Shown here: positions 51,249-60,396 of the stretch, one piece after another
How the letters are laid out: every line of letters begins with the position of its first letter
Position numbering within the stretch: the first letter of the stretch is position 1
NCBI GenBank assembly: GCA_015057005.1
Contig: SVFF01000001.1
Coordinates: forward strand, 62,001 to 126,000
Reading direction: 5' to 3'
DNA length: 64,000 bases
From: Lachnospiraceae bacterium
GTDB lineage: Bacteria > Bacillota > Clostridia > Lachnospirales > Lachnospiraceae
The notes under the pieces: model-generated
Seen by the model: the letters and a program-made list of their open reading frames with translations, nothing else
Told to the model about the DNA's origin: nothing
Database searches by the model: none
Translations under genes and position numbers: made by a program

Positions 51249-53414
51249 TTACTCTTCCACAGCTTCGATCAGAATCAGTTCACTGGTCATAACGCCCATG
51301 ATGCGAGTGGTGACACCATTCATCAAAAGTTCTCTTCCTGTGACTGTCATGGTCTCACCGGTGTTGTCCAGGGTCACACGGTAAGTGTGTGAAAGATCCA
51401 GACCACGAGGGATAATATTCACCCGCTCTGCCTTGCTGCCGGGCACGGTAAATACAGTGATGGCAGCCTTAGTCTTGTCAGCACTTGCCAGCTCCAGTGC
51501 GGAGTAACCGTCCTTACGTGCGCCGGGAATGTCCTCATTGTGATGGAACATACGGGATGTGGGAAGCATGGGTCTGATGAAGCTCTTATATATATCCAGA
51601 GCGTGTCTGATCACTTCTCTCTGCTGATCGTTGTCTTCCGCCCCAAGGGGATTCACCGCATTCAGGGAGATATGTCCCAGCATGGCATTTCTGATATGGG
51701 CATCCAGAGATGCATACTCGTGGCAGTTCATACCGGACACCAGACGGTCTACACGCTCAGGAGGCAATACCAAAGTGAGTCCGTTTGTAATGTACTGAGC
51801 CATTGGAGCCCTCTGCTCGTCAGATACCCAGGAGTGATGGAAGCTTCTCAAAATATCCAGATCCAAACGGCCGCCACCGCTGGCACAGTTTTCAAAAATC
51901 ACATTGGGGAAACGCTTCTTTAATCTCTCATACATAGCACTGACAGCCTCAAAATGCTTTACAGTACCATATTCATAGCGCTCCCCGGGGATTGCATAAT
52001 GATATTGTTCACCATTGCCGATATTGTAGTCAATGCGCAGCACATCCAGCCTGTATTCCTCCACAACACGGATTATCTCCGCTTCCACCCAGGCTGCGGC
52101 CTCAGGGTTTGTGAAATCTACAAATCCCAGAGGAGTCTCACCAAAGGGCCGTTTCTTGAACCATTCCGGATGTTCTTCACAAATTTTACAGCCTGCCCAC
52201 AGACGCTCCGGCTCCATCCAGAGACCAAACTTCAAACCGATGCTGTGCACATAATCTATCACTTCATCGATACCATTGGGATAGCGCTCTTTATCATAGT
52301 GCCAATCACCTGTTTTGTGCCATTCCGCTAATTCATCTCCGGGCGGACGGTACCAACCTGCATCTATGATAAAGGTTTCTCCGCCGAGGGATCCCAGCTG
52401 ATCTGCAAACCCTTTGGTTGATTCCACAGACATATCATGATGGGCCCCATAGCCGATACCGACCAAGCACTCGTCGCCGTTTGCCTCGGGCAGATCGAAA
52501 ACAGAACGTCTGATATGATCGTAAGTAGCGTTTACCGCATCATCCAGAGTACCGAAGATGGCACCCAAATGTACCTTGGGAGACACATAAGTCTCACCTG
52601 CAGCGATCAATCTCAAAGGATGATAGCCGGCCAGGGACATTTCAAAGGACAAGGACACGGAATTGCTCTCATGATTGCCATTATAGTCAAACAAAAATTC
52701 GTAGCCGGAGCTCCAGGCCATCTGCCCGAACCAGATCATACCGGTCAGATTATTTTTCAGGAAAAATGCAGGATATCGATAGCGTGCCCTGTGAAAACGT
52801 CCTGAGATGACCGTTCGCTCAAAGTCCAATGGTTTCCAGCCAAAATCTCCCTCAGCCAGCTGTCTGTCATTCCTGAAATAACCAATCTCATAGATGTCCT
52901 CAGGACGTGCATCAGCATCATAGAATCTCACGTTCTTCATTTGATCCAGGGCGCCGCTTAAAACAGACAATCTGGACAGGGCCATATCTTTATCAGAAAG
53001 GTTAGTCACCTCCAGCCAGCGGGTAAACATAGGGGTACCGTCCACCAAGGTGTGCACCTTGATCTCCACAGGCTTGATGGTACTCATCAAGGTCAAAATC
53101 ACTTCCCTGCTGCCATTTTCTGATTCCACTTCTTCATAATTTTTCAGTTCCAGGAAAAAGTCCATATTCTCGCCGTCCAGTTCCACATGGAATGCGGAGG
53201 GCTCAGCATAAGCATTCAAATCAATAAAACTGGGATAATTGGAAAGCACATTCAAAGGATAACCTGCTGCATTCCAGCCGCCGGGCACCAGCGCACCATC
53301 CAAAAAGCGTTCCTCATAAACGGTCAGACCGCTGCGGTAACAATATACCGGCTCCTTTTGGTTGCGCACAAAAACATTCACATAATTCATGTCCTTCATT
53401 ACTTCTGCAGTCAT
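51249..53414 (-). CDS. Alpha-galactosidase, glycoside hydrolase family 36
   Basis: This 721-residue enzyme has an N-terminal beta-sandwich (about 1-310) and a TIM barrel with DAGWYRP (351-357), GLWMEPERLWAG (398-409), the likely nucleophile Asp462 in VLRIDYNIGNG, CASGGGRLDLD (510-520) and the likely acid/base Asp532 in WVSDEQ. GH36 enzymes remove alpha-linked galactose from raffinose-type sugars; IDYN in place of the common WDMN may mark a different substrate, such as alpha-GalNAc. No signal peptide, so it is cytoplasmic. ATG 53414 follows GGAGGAAATACAG. Divergent from the PocR-AraC gene. Confidence 0.9.
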   Translation of the reverse strand: MTAEVMKDMNYVNVFVRNQKEPVYCYRSGLTVYEERFLDGALVPGGWNAAGYPLNVLSNYPSFIDLNAYAEPSAFHVELDGENMDFFLELKNYEEVESENGSREVILTLMSTIKPVEIKVHTLVDGTPMFTRWLEVTNLSDKDMALSRLSVLSGALDQMKNVRFYDADARPEDIYEIGYFRNDRQLAEGDFGWKPLDFERTVISGRFHRARYRYPAFFLKNNLTGMIWFGQMAWSSGYEFLFDYNGNHESNSVSLSFEMSLAGYHPLRLIAAGETYVSPKVHLGAIFGTLDDAVNATYDHIRRSVFDLPEANGDECLVGIGYGAHHDMSVESTKGFADQLGSLGGETFIIDAGWYRPPGDELAEWHKTGDWHYDKERYPNGIDEVIDYVHSIGLKFGLWMEPERLWAGCKICEEHPEWFKKRPFGETPLGFVDFTNPEAAAWVEAEIIRVVEEYRLDVLRIDYNIGNGEQYHYAIPGERYEYGTVKHFEAVSAMYERLKKRFPNVIFENCASGGGRLDLDILRSFHHSWVSDEQRAPMAQYITNGLTLVLPPERVDRLVSGMNCHEYASLDAHIRNAMLGHISLNAVNPLGAEDNDQQREVIRHALDIYKSFIRPMLPTSRMFHHNEDIPGARKDGYSALELASADKTKAAITVFTVPGSKAERVNIIPRGLDLSHTYRVTLDNTGETMTVTGRELLMNGVTTRIMGVMTSELILIEAVEE

Positions 53415-53465
53415 CTGTATTTCCTCCTTGTGGGGTGTTTTCAGATTTTCTATTGTTATATCTTT

Positions 53466-53493
53466 ATTATATAATCCCCACTGCCCATTTCAA
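53466..53493 (-). promoter_or_regulatory. Promoter of the GH36 gene
   Basis: TTGAAA (53488-53493), a 16-bp spacer and TATAAT (53466-53471) lie about 50 nt before the start. Confidence 0.65.
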
Positions 53494-53543
53494 GCCGTAA
53501 AGTTCTCTCATTTTCCTCTTATATTCCCACTTCAAGAGACTTC

Positions 53544-53571
53544 TTGACAATTTTTGTGTACTTTTTATAAT
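53544..53571 (+). promoter_or_regulatory. Promoter of the PocR-AraC regulator gene
   Basis: Perfect TTGACA (53544-53549) and TATAAT (53566-53571) hexamers with a 16-bp spacer, 75 nt before the gene. Confidence 0.75.
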
Positions 53572-53573
53572 AA

Positions 53574-53600
53574 CCTTATAAGGCTTATAGCCTTTATAGG
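53574..53600. promoter_or_regulatory. Overlapping CC-(A/T)-GG palindromes at the regulator's transcription start
   Basis: CCTTATAAGG (53574-53583), GGCTTATAGCC (53582-53592) and CCTTTATAGG (53591-53600) form a chain of short palindromes just after the -10, about where transcription starts. A repressor site is likely. Confidence 0.45.
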
Positions 53601-53645
53601 ACTTTACCAACGTACAACTTAAATGATTTTTCCACAGAGGGTAAA

Positions 53646-54473
53646 ATGTATATTAATTATGATTTGCAAAAAATGGCAAAATTACTGCAGGATTTTGCCG
53701 TGGTGACCGGACTGAATATCAGTATCCGGAATACCGATTTCGTTCCATATGATGCCATGCCCCGGGATTTCGGCCCGGAGTACTGCGCCATTTTGCGGGG
53801 TATGGCGTGTTCTGCGAAGAAATGCGATGCCTGCGACCGGGTTTTGTTTGAAAAGTGCAAGCGCAGCGGCAAATTGGAGATTCACACCTGTCATGCAGGC
53901 TTGGTGGACATCGCTGTCCCCATTTTACATCACGGAACGGTCATAGCATATGTATCATCGGGCCAGATAAAAAGAAATCCGGACTTTTCCTCCGTTGCCA
54001 ATAGTCTTTCGGCTTTTCCGGTGGACATAGAGGAAATGAAACGGTTGTATGACCTGATTCCTTTGTATGATGAGCAAAGGATCGAAAGTGTCGCCAATAT
54101 CGCCGCCATCCTGGCAAGGCATATTTTGCTGGATAATATTCTGACGCCCCGCTTTGATGAAAATATGGATAAAACCCTGGCATTTATTGACCTGCATCTG
54201 GATGAGGAGCTGTCCGTCTCCCTGATCACGCAAAACACCAATTTATCCAAAAGCACCTTGTACAGGGACTTCCATGCCTATTTTGGATGCACAGTCAACG
54301 AATATATCACCAAAAGAAGAATTGAGCGCTCCCTCTCTCTTCTGACTACCACCAAAATGTCCATAGAAGAAATTGCCCGCAAAGTAGGCTTCTCCGGTGC
54401 AACACAATTCGGCAAACTCTTTAAAAAGGAGCAAGGGCTCACTCCGCTGAAATATCGGAAACAGATGCTGTAA
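53646..54473 (+). CDS. PocR-domain AraC family regulator
   Basis: The 275 residues comprise an N-terminal PocR ligand-binding domain (about 5-165) with a cysteine cluster (CSAKKCDACDRVLFEKC, then HTCHAGLVDIAVPI) and a C-terminal AraC double HTH (about 175-273; VSLITQNTNLSKSTLYRDFH, IEEIARKVGFSGATQFGKLF). PocR domains bind small hydrocarbons or sugars-related ligands and are common in Clostridia. Because it is divergent from the alpha-galactosidase gene, it is the best candidate regulator of that gene. ATG 53646 follows AGAGGGTAAA. Confidence 0.88.
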   Translation: MYINYDLQKMAKLLQDFAVVTGLNISIRNTDFVPYDAMPRDFGPEYCAILRGMACSAKKCDACDRVLFEKCKRSGKLEIHTCHAGLVDIAVPILHHGTVIAYVSSGQIKRNPDFSSVANSLSAFPVDIEEMKRLYDLIPLYDEQRIESVANIAAILARHILLDNILTPRFDENMDKTLAFIDLHLDEELSVSLITQNTNLSKSTLYRDFHAYFGCTVNEYITKRRIERSLSLLTTTKMSIEEIARKVGFSGATQFGKLFKKEQGLTPLKYRKQML

Positions 54474-54503
54474 ATTGGTGTCTTTCACATTTCTGTTTCC
54501 TTG

Positions 54504-54512
54504 TGATATAAT
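54504..54512 (+). promoter_or_regulatory. Extended -10 promoter of the M42 peptidase gene
   Basis: TGATATAAT gives a TGn-extended -10 (TATAAT 54507-54512) about 88 nt before the gene; the -35 region is poor. Confidence 0.4.
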
Positions 54513-54599
54513 CCACTTATTAGAATCAGAAAGGCAGCGGAAAACACTGACTGAAATTAGTATTTAAAAATAGAACTGACAAAAGATGAGGAAAAAGCA

Positions 54600-55613
54600 A
54601 TGGAATTGTTAAAAGAACTGACCCAGGCCTGGGGTGTTTCAGGCCGCGAAAAAAATATCCGTGCCATTATCCGCAGAGAGATTGAAGCTTATGTGGATGA
54701 AATGTATACCGACGCCCTGGGCAACCTGATCGCCATGAAGCGCGGCACTGACTCTCCGCTGAAGAAAAAGATCATGCTGGCGGCCCACATGGACGAGATC
54801 GGTTTCCAGGTCAAAAAAATCGAAGGGGACGGCCGCATCAAGGTTATGAAGGACGGTTTTATCTTCACCAGCGCCATCTACAACGATAAGGTTATTTTCC
54901 AGAATGGCGTGATCGGCGTAGTGGGCTGCGAAGGCCCTGTGGAGGAAGCCAAGAATGACTGCGGCAGACTGTATATCGATATCGGCTGCACTTCCAGAGA
55001 AGAGGCCGAAAAATATGTTAAGGTTGGCGATTACTGCGGCTTCATCGGTCATTACTACGAACTGCAGAATGAACGCATTACTTCCAAGTCCTTTGACAAC
55101 AGAGTGGGATGCTATATCCTGATCGAAGCAATCAAACAAAACAAGGGGGAGGGTCCCAACGATGTCTACTACGCTTTTACCGTTCAGGAAGAAGTGGGAT
55201 GTCGCGGCGCCATCACTGCCGCCGCCCAGATCCAGCCGGATATGGGTATCTCCGTGGACGTTACTCCGGATCATGCTGCCCCCGGCGACTCCTCCGGCAG
55301 CAACGCGGTAGGAAACGGTGTGGGCGTCACAATCGGCAATCCTTCTGCGATTCTGGATGAATATTTGGTGGACGAGATGCTGGCCTGCTGTGAAGAAAAC
55401 GAAATCAAATACCAGCGCGATGTTTTCGACCGGGGCGGCACGGATGCCAGCAGCATGAACATGAGCGGCAGCGGCGTACGCGTGGCCGGTATTTCCATCG
55501 TGGACCGTTTCCCCCACAGCCAGAGCTCCATCATCTCCAAGGAAGATGTCAGAAATGCCATCAGACTGGTTGATCTGTATACCAAGAGAACCTTTGATTT
55601 TAAAGAAGATTAA
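54600..55613 (+). CDS. M42 family metallopeptidase (glutamyl/tetrahedral aminopeptidase type)
   Basis: This 337-residue cytoplasmic enzyme trims peptides from the N-terminus. It shows AHMDEIGFQV (first metal ligand His, Asp), KSFDNRVGCYI (bridging Asp), FTVQEEVGCRGA (catalytic Glu pair) and GGTDASSMNMSGSGV; these match the M42 di-metal site and dodecamer-forming family. ATG 54600 follows GAGGAAAAAGCA. The DUF1294 gene follows 17 bp later, so they are probably co-transcribed. Confidence 0.93.
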   Translation: MELLKELTQAWGVSGREKNIRAIIRREIEAYVDEMYTDALGNLIAMKRGTDSPLKKKIMLAAHMDEIGFQVKKIEGDGRIKVMKDGFIFTSAIYNDKVIFQNGVIGVVGCEGPVEEAKNDCGRLYIDIGCTSREEAEKYVKVGDYCGFIGHYYELQNERITSKSFDNRVGCYILIEAIKQNKGEGPNDVYYAFTVQEEVGCRGAITAAAQIQPDMGISVDVTPDHAAPGDSSGSNAVGNGVGVTIGNPSAILDEYLVDEMLACCEENEIKYQRDVFDRGGTDASSMNMSGSGVRVAGISIVDRFPHSQSSIISKEDVRNAIRLVDLYTKRTFDFKED

Positions 55614-55630
55614 AAAAGGAAGTACGAATT

Positions 55631-55906
55631 ATGAAAATATTATTTTGGATCATTATTATATATCTGGCAGCGATAAATCTTGTGGGCTTTACGCTTATGG
55701 GCGTAGATAAAAGAAGAGCCGTCAAAGGCGCATGGCGCATCTCTGAAGCGGCTCTGTTCCTGGCAGCTGTGCTGGGCGGCAGCATAGGCAGTATTCTGGG
55801 CATGAGGGTCTTTCGCCACAAGACCAAGCACTGGTATTTCAAGTACGGCATGCCCGCCATTTTGCTTGCGCAGATTGCGCTGGTAATCTTCATCCTCACT
55901 CGCTAA
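55631..55906 (+). CDS. DUF1294 family membrane protein
   Basis: This 91-residue protein has a TM helix (about 3-22), the DUF1294 motif GVDKRRAVKGAWRISEAALF, GGSIGSILGMRVFRHKTKHW and a last helix (about 70-89). Function unknown; family members are small integral membrane proteins. ATG 55631 follows AAAAGGAAGTACGAATT. It ends just before the long inverted repeat that separates it from degV-like DNA. Confidence 0.85.
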   Translation: MKILFWIIIIYLAAINLVGFTLMGVDKRRAVKGAWRISEAALFLAAVLGGSIGSILGMRVFRHKTKHWYFKYGMPAILLAQIALVIFILTR

Positions 55907-55917
55907 TACTTACATAT

Positions 55918-56447
55918 ACAAAGCCCGCGGGGCAGCAAGCGGTTACTTGGGCAAACGTATCAGCTAAGACCTTGCCAGCCCCGGGACGCACCTCCGCCGA
56001 AATACGCAAGCTTTTCGGGATTTTATGGACGCATGAATTTTAAGAGCCAATTAGGCGCCCTAGTTCGAAACTCAGACCCACAGGGCATTGGCCCCAAAAA
56101 ACGTCCCCAGAAATGTTTCCGAGAAAAATAATGATGTACCATTCAATAGACGGACACCCCAATTGCTATGTTTGAGCGTATGCGAGTTTAGCAATTGGGG
56201 TGTCAAGCTCGTCGGCTGAATGGTACATCATATATTTTTCAGGAAAGATTTATCGGCGTTTTTTTGGGGGCAATACCCTGTCGGTCCTCAGACAGTCTCA
56301 CCACGGGCGCCGCTTTTTAAAATTCATGCGTCTTAAAATCCAACGAAAAACTTGCACGGGTATTTCTTGCGGAGGTGCGTTCCGGGGCTGGCAAGGTCTT
56401 TTCACAAATGCTTTCCCAAGTAACCGCTTGCTAACCCACGGCTTGTT
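55918..56447. repeat. Giant imperfect inverted repeat, about 530 bp (possible structured RNA or palindromic element)
   Basis: The gap between convergent genes DUF1294 and DegV is almost wholly a single inverted repeat. Paired blocks from outside in: 55934-55951 with 56415-56432 (18 bp perfect); 55966-55997 with 56369-56400 (31 Watson-Crick plus one G.T); 56028-56043 with 56317-56332 (16 bp); 56054-56060 with 56305-56311 (7 bp); 56080-56085 with 56276-56281 (6 bp); 56092-56103 with about 56257-56269; 56131-56145 with 56217-56231 (15 bp); 56153-56168 with 56189-56204 (16 bp). The apical loop is 20 nt (56169-56188). Between blocks the arms diverge but keep similar lengths. It ends within a few bases of the DegV stop. 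No ORF, transposase or family is recognised. Confidence 0.9.
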
Positions 56448-57284
56448 TTACGCTGTCACGATCACGCCGCCGTCGTTGGCGTAGAGGCTGCTTAAGCCCC
56501 TGGTATCCATAATGATAACCTTATCAAACTGAGTCTGCTTAAGAATCATGTCTCTGACCATATTCGCTTTCGTAGGTGCGTTACAGTGGGTAATGATCAG
56601 CTTGCGGCCTTCACCGGAGCCGATATCACTTACCAGCATATCAGCCAGCTTGGCAAGGGTCTTTTTCATGCCAACGCTCTGACCCTTTTGTATGATCACG
56701 CCGTGGTCTGCAGACATGAGGGGTTTAATATTCAAGGTGGATGCCATCAGGGATTTTATTCCTGTGAGACGACCGTTCTTTCGCAAAGTTTCCAGATTGT
56801 CCAGCACGAAATATACCACGCGGGTGTCGCGGAAGTGCTCGATTTTCTCCACAATCTCTTCAAATGTAAGGCCCTGCTCCTCCAGTTCCATCAGCTTCAG
56901 GGCAATCTGGGTCTCTCCGCCGCTGGCAGATTCAGAGTCCACCACATGGATCTGCTTGGCACCGTAGGTCTCCTCGTAGAGGTTTTTGCCCAACATTGCG
57001 CTATTGTAGCTGCCGCTCAAATGAGAGGATAATGTGACCACATACACATGCTCTGCCTCAGTATTGTAGGCTTCCATATATCTTTCCGGAGAAGGACAGG
57101 AGGATTTGGGGCAGGTAGGACTTGCCGCAACCTTTCTCAGGAACTCCGCCTGATCAAAGGACTCATCATCCATCATATACTCATCTCCCACTTCCAGTCC
57201 CAAGGGAACTCTCTCAAATCTGCTGTCGTTTGCCAAGTCTTCCGGCAATTCACAGCAGCTATCCACTACTATTTTATATTTCAT
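56448..57284 (-). CDS. DegV family protein
   Basis: This 278-residue protein belongs to the DegV family of fatty acid-binding proteins; FakB members present fatty acids to the kinase FakA. It shows IVVDSCCELPEDLAND at the start, the lipid-contact segment VYVVTLSSHLSGSYNSA and the second-domain LETLRKNGRLTGIKSL. ATG 57284 follows GGGAGGAGATACG. The long inverted repeat begins directly at its 3' end. Whether it functions as FakB cannot be told. Confidence 0.92.
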   Translation of the reverse strand: MKYKIVVDSCCELPEDLANDSRFERVPLGLEVGDEYMMDDESFDQAEFLRKVAASPTCPKSSCPSPERYMEAYNTEAEHVYVVTLSSHLSGSYNSAMLGKNLYEETYGAKQIHVVDSESASGGETQIALKLMELEEQGLTFEEIVEKIEHFRDTRVVYFVLDNLETLRKNGRLTGIKSLMASTLNIKPLMSADHGVIIQKGQSVGMKKTLAKLADMLVSDIGSGEGRKLIITHCNAPTKANMVRDMILKQTQFDKVIIMDTRGLSSLYANDGGVIVTA

Positions 57285-57549
57285 CGTATCTCCTCCCACG
57301 CTTTTCTCTCAACCATTAAATGTAGTATTCTGTACTATGTATGTTAGCATGGTTTGCCCCGTACGTAAAGACTTCTGTATCCATTTTTCACATATTTTTC
57401 ACGTTATTGCTATCGTTTTGTATTGATGCTTGCCATACTGTGGATTTGCAGTAGCAAAAATTCCTCCTCTGGGTTATAATGTACCCAAAGTATCCCCACA
57501 AATCCCGGACCCATTCAACACTGCCCCTTTGGCGGCTAAAGGAGTACCC

Positions 57550-58053
57550 ATGCTGGCTTTACAGATTACATCCCTGAAACTTCTCATGAATCAGCTTCTT
57601 GGAGGCGACACCTTCGATATCTTCCTGCTGGAAGAGGCCGTGATCACCACTGCCAATACCTACACCATAGACGGTCATATCAACAAGGACTTCTACCCCT
57701 TAGAGGAGAGAGGTGCCGATTGCCTGCCCTATGAATTACAGCCCTGGAGTGAACTAAAAGGGCTGTGCTTCCAATTGATAAAAGGAAAGCACACCCCTTT
57801 GTTCTTTAAGTTCGTATTTCATTTGAAGCCGGAAAAGGCGGCTGCCCTGCTGAGCAAACAAGGGGCAGATACCGCTGTCACCGATGCCTTAAAATCCATG
57901 GTCCTGAATATCCGCTACGACGGCACCAAGGCAGTACTTACCACCGGCACTTCCTATCACACTTTTGTGATGGACAAAGAGGCTGATGTGATCTGGGACA
58001 AGACATTGGTCAAATACCTGGCCGGCAAAGGCATTGCTTACGAGGAACTGTAA
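57550..58053 (+). CDS. DUF5721-like conserved protein
   Basis: This 167-residue protein has no signal peptide or TM helix. It contains MLALQITSLKLLMNQLLGGD, NTYTIDGHINKDFYPLEE and LNIRYDGTKAVLTTGTSYH, in a layout I associate with the Clostridia family DUF5721; no role is known. ATG 57550 follows AAAGGAGTACCC, and the longer open frame to 57430 has no better site. It converges on the LtaS-like gene 52 bp downstream. Confidence 0.72.
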   Translation: MLALQITSLKLLMNQLLGGDTFDIFLLEEAVITTANTYTIDGHINKDFYPLEERGADCLPYELQPWSELKGLCFQLIKGKHTPLFFKFVFHLKPEKAAALLSKQGADTAVTDALKSMVLNIRYDGTKAVLTTGTSYHTFVMDKEADVIWDKTLVKYLAGKGIAYEEL

Positions 58054-58105
58054 TACCGGCAAACACAGTCTACGGGAGATCATAAAAATATCATCACCGC
58101 TCCGT

Positions 58106-60337
58106 TTACTTCTCTGCATCGGTATCCTCAACTGCCTGCCGCACATCTGAATAATAATCTTCCTGCAGGATGTAAGCACTGAACTGGTATCGGTCCTTTA
58201 CCTCCTGCTTTTTTTCGTCAAAATAAGCTTCCTGAGAGGCTTCCGGTACCAGATAGGCACCAGCCTCGTCCGTCAGCCAGATGGTCTCCTTTTTCTTTCG
58301 ATTGTAGACCACACCGTCTGTCACAAAGCTGCGGTCATTAAAGATGACCATGCCTTCCTCATCAGAGAAAATATCCCGGCCTGCATACATCCTGGAATCG
58401 TACCCAAAACCGAATAAATTCAGCAGTGTAGGCAGCACATCCATGGAACCGCAGACCTTTTCCACCACCACAGGCTCTTCCTCCATTCCTGCATTCCACA
58501 GGATCAGGCTGTTGCGGTACAGATCCTTTCCCTGGGACAATTCTTTTCCGGCCAATTCCTCATACTGCTCGTTGCTCATACCATACGGGTAATGATCGGC
58601 GGTCAGACAGATTACGGTATTTTCCAGCTTGCCGGCTGCCTCCAGCTGTTCTATCAGATACTCCAGCGCTTTGTCCAGTTCAATATGGCAGGCAAGATAC
58701 GCTCTGGCATTTTCCGACAGGGGAAGCTCTGCCACCGCCTCTCTGTTTTTGTAAGACATGGCATTTCCCTTAAAATTATAATTCATGTGGCCGGAAACTG
58801 TCATATAGTATACATGAAAACGATCCTGTCCAATGTACTCGGGAACCGTTCCCTGCATCATCTCCAGATCGGAAGCCGGCCAGGCGTTTGGATGCTCCAT
58901 AGGGAAAATCTTGTCTCCCCACTCTTCCTCCGACAGATTGCCCAGCTTGCAGCCCTTAAAGTCATAGCCCAGATTGTTATGTGTCACATGCCTGTCATAG
59001 TAGGAAAGACTATTGTTGTGATAAGCGTAGGATTTCACTCCATCCTTTTCAAAAAATCCCGGCAGCACATAAGCCATATCATTTTCGCCGCTTTTTCTCA
59101 TACTGAACTGCCCATCGGGAATCAGGCCCGTGCAGTTGATGTATTCACCGTCACTGGTGCTGGTCTGCCACAGGGGCACATAATAATTTTCAAAGATAAA
59201 ACCCGAATGCGTCAAACGGTACAGCGTGGGTGTCAGATCCTCCCTGATCCCATAGGTAGAAAAGCCCTCTGCGGTCAGATAGATCAGATTGTAACCTGCA
59301 AACAGCCCGGTATATTCATTGGTCTTAGTGGGCGCAAGCCCCTCAATATATTCTGCCAGCCAGCGCTGCTTGCCATTGTCCGCCAGGGATTGCAGTCTGG
59401 CATAATCTATGGAAAACTGATGAGGCGCAGGCTCTTTGGGCTCTTCCTGACCTTCAGAATCACCTGCTCCGTTTTCTTTGCCTGAAGACTCCGCCGAGGT
59501 TTCATCAGTTGTTTCATCTGTGGATTCTTCTGCGGTTCCTTCCGTTGTTTCTTTTGTTGTTTCTTTTGTTGTTTCTTCCGTCGTTTCTTCCGCAGTTTCC
59601 TCCGCTGCGCCGTCCCCGGATCCTTCCGCACCTTCTCCGGGCAATAACTCCTCTGTTGCAGCCTGTTCCTTGTTCTCAGCGAAATCCTTTATTCCCTTCC
59701 AGGTCCCTTCCGCCAGATGCTGTATACCAAGCTGCGTATCCCGCTCCAGCATAGCCCAAAGGCCCATGTTTTCGGCAATCGTCAGAGAATCATAGAATTC
59801 ATGATACTCCTCATAATAATCCTGCTCCGTAAACTTACCCACCAGCAAGACGGCCACACAGCCGGCAATGCCCACTGCGCCCACTACCAGCATCCGCAGC
59901 ATGGGAAGCAGCTTGGCAGAAGGGAACTCCCATTTCTTTTTATGTAAGACAACACCGATCACAATGGGCGGCACCAGCAAAAAGACCAGAACGGGAAGCG
60001 CTGCCAGGACACCCTCCAGTGTCTCACGCCAATAATTGGTCAGCGCATCACCACCGCCCCGAAAGGCCGCCTCCCACAGAAGAGGCTGCTTGAAAATCTT
60101 CAGGTATACTACCTGAGCGCCCGTCCAGACTGCCGCCAGCCACAAAAACCCGTAATACAATATTTTTTTCCACCTGCCGCCCGCTGCACTTACCGCAGCA
60201 CTCATCGCCGCAGACCATATCAAAATCAGGAACAGTGCGTATAGGGGATTGCACCCGCTCCACCCAAAGCAGCCGAAGTGGTATACAATCTCCATATACA
60301 AAAATGTTCCTGCCAAACTTGCCCAAATCATTAACAT
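58106..60337 (-). CDS. LtaS-like membrane sulfatase/phosphoglycerol transferase
   Basis: This 743-residue protein has five TM helices (within about 1-168), a low-complexity Glu/Thr segment (about 245-300) and an extracellular sulfatase-fold domain. By alignment to LtaS, the metal ligand Glu357 lies in YLTAEGFS, the catalytic Thr394 in TSTSDGEY, and the late metal His in LTADHYPYG. LtaS enzymes polymerise glycerol-phosphate for lipoteichoic acid; this one may instead modify another envelope polymer. The ribosome site (GGGATTTTAGTTT) is weak. The E/T-rich insertion is probably a flexible spacer. Likely monocistronic. Confidence 0.85.
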   Translation of the reverse strand: MLMIWASLAGTFLYMEIVYHFGCFGWSGCNPLYALFLILIWSAAMSAAVSAAGGRWKKILYYGFLWLAAVWTGAQVVYLKIFKQPLLWEAAFRGGGDALTNYWRETLEGVLAALPVLVFLLVPPIVIGVVLHKKKWEFPSAKLLPMLRMLVVGAVGIAGCVAVLLVGKFTEQDYYEEYHEFYDSLTIAENMGLWAMLERDTQLGIQHLAEGTWKGIKDFAENKEQAATEELLPGEGAEGSGDGAAEETAEETTEETTKETTKETTEGTAEESTDETTDETSAESSGKENGAGDSEGQEEPKEPAPHQFSIDYARLQSLADNGKQRWLAEYIEGLAPTKTNEYTGLFAGYNLIYLTAEGFSTYGIREDLTPTLYRLTHSGFIFENYYVPLWQTSTSDGEYINCTGLIPDGQFSMRKSGENDMAYVLPGFFEKDGVKSYAYHNNSLSYYDRHVTHNNLGYDFKGCKLGNLSEEEWGDKIFPMEHPNAWPASDLEMMQGTVPEYIGQDRFHVYYMTVSGHMNYNFKGNAMSYKNREAVAELPLSENARAYLACHIELDKALEYLIEQLEAAGKLENTVICLTADHYPYGMSNEQYEELAGKELSQGKDLYRNSLILWNAGMEEEPVVVEKVCGSMDVLPTLLNLFGFGYDSRMYAGRDIFSDEEGMVIFNDRSFVTDGVVYNRKKKETIWLTDEAGAYLVPEASQEAYFDEKKQEVKDRYQFSAYILQEDYYSDVRQAVEDTDAEK

Positions 60338-60396
60338 AAACTAAAATCCCGTCTTCCTCAAAATGTAATTCAAATTAGTTCTTTCAATCTCAAAGC

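Noticed and set aside
56200..56484. 94-codon open frame across the long inverted repeat
   Set aside because: It crosses the right arm of the palindrome and runs into the DegV gene antisense; it has no ribosome site and no recognisable protein features.
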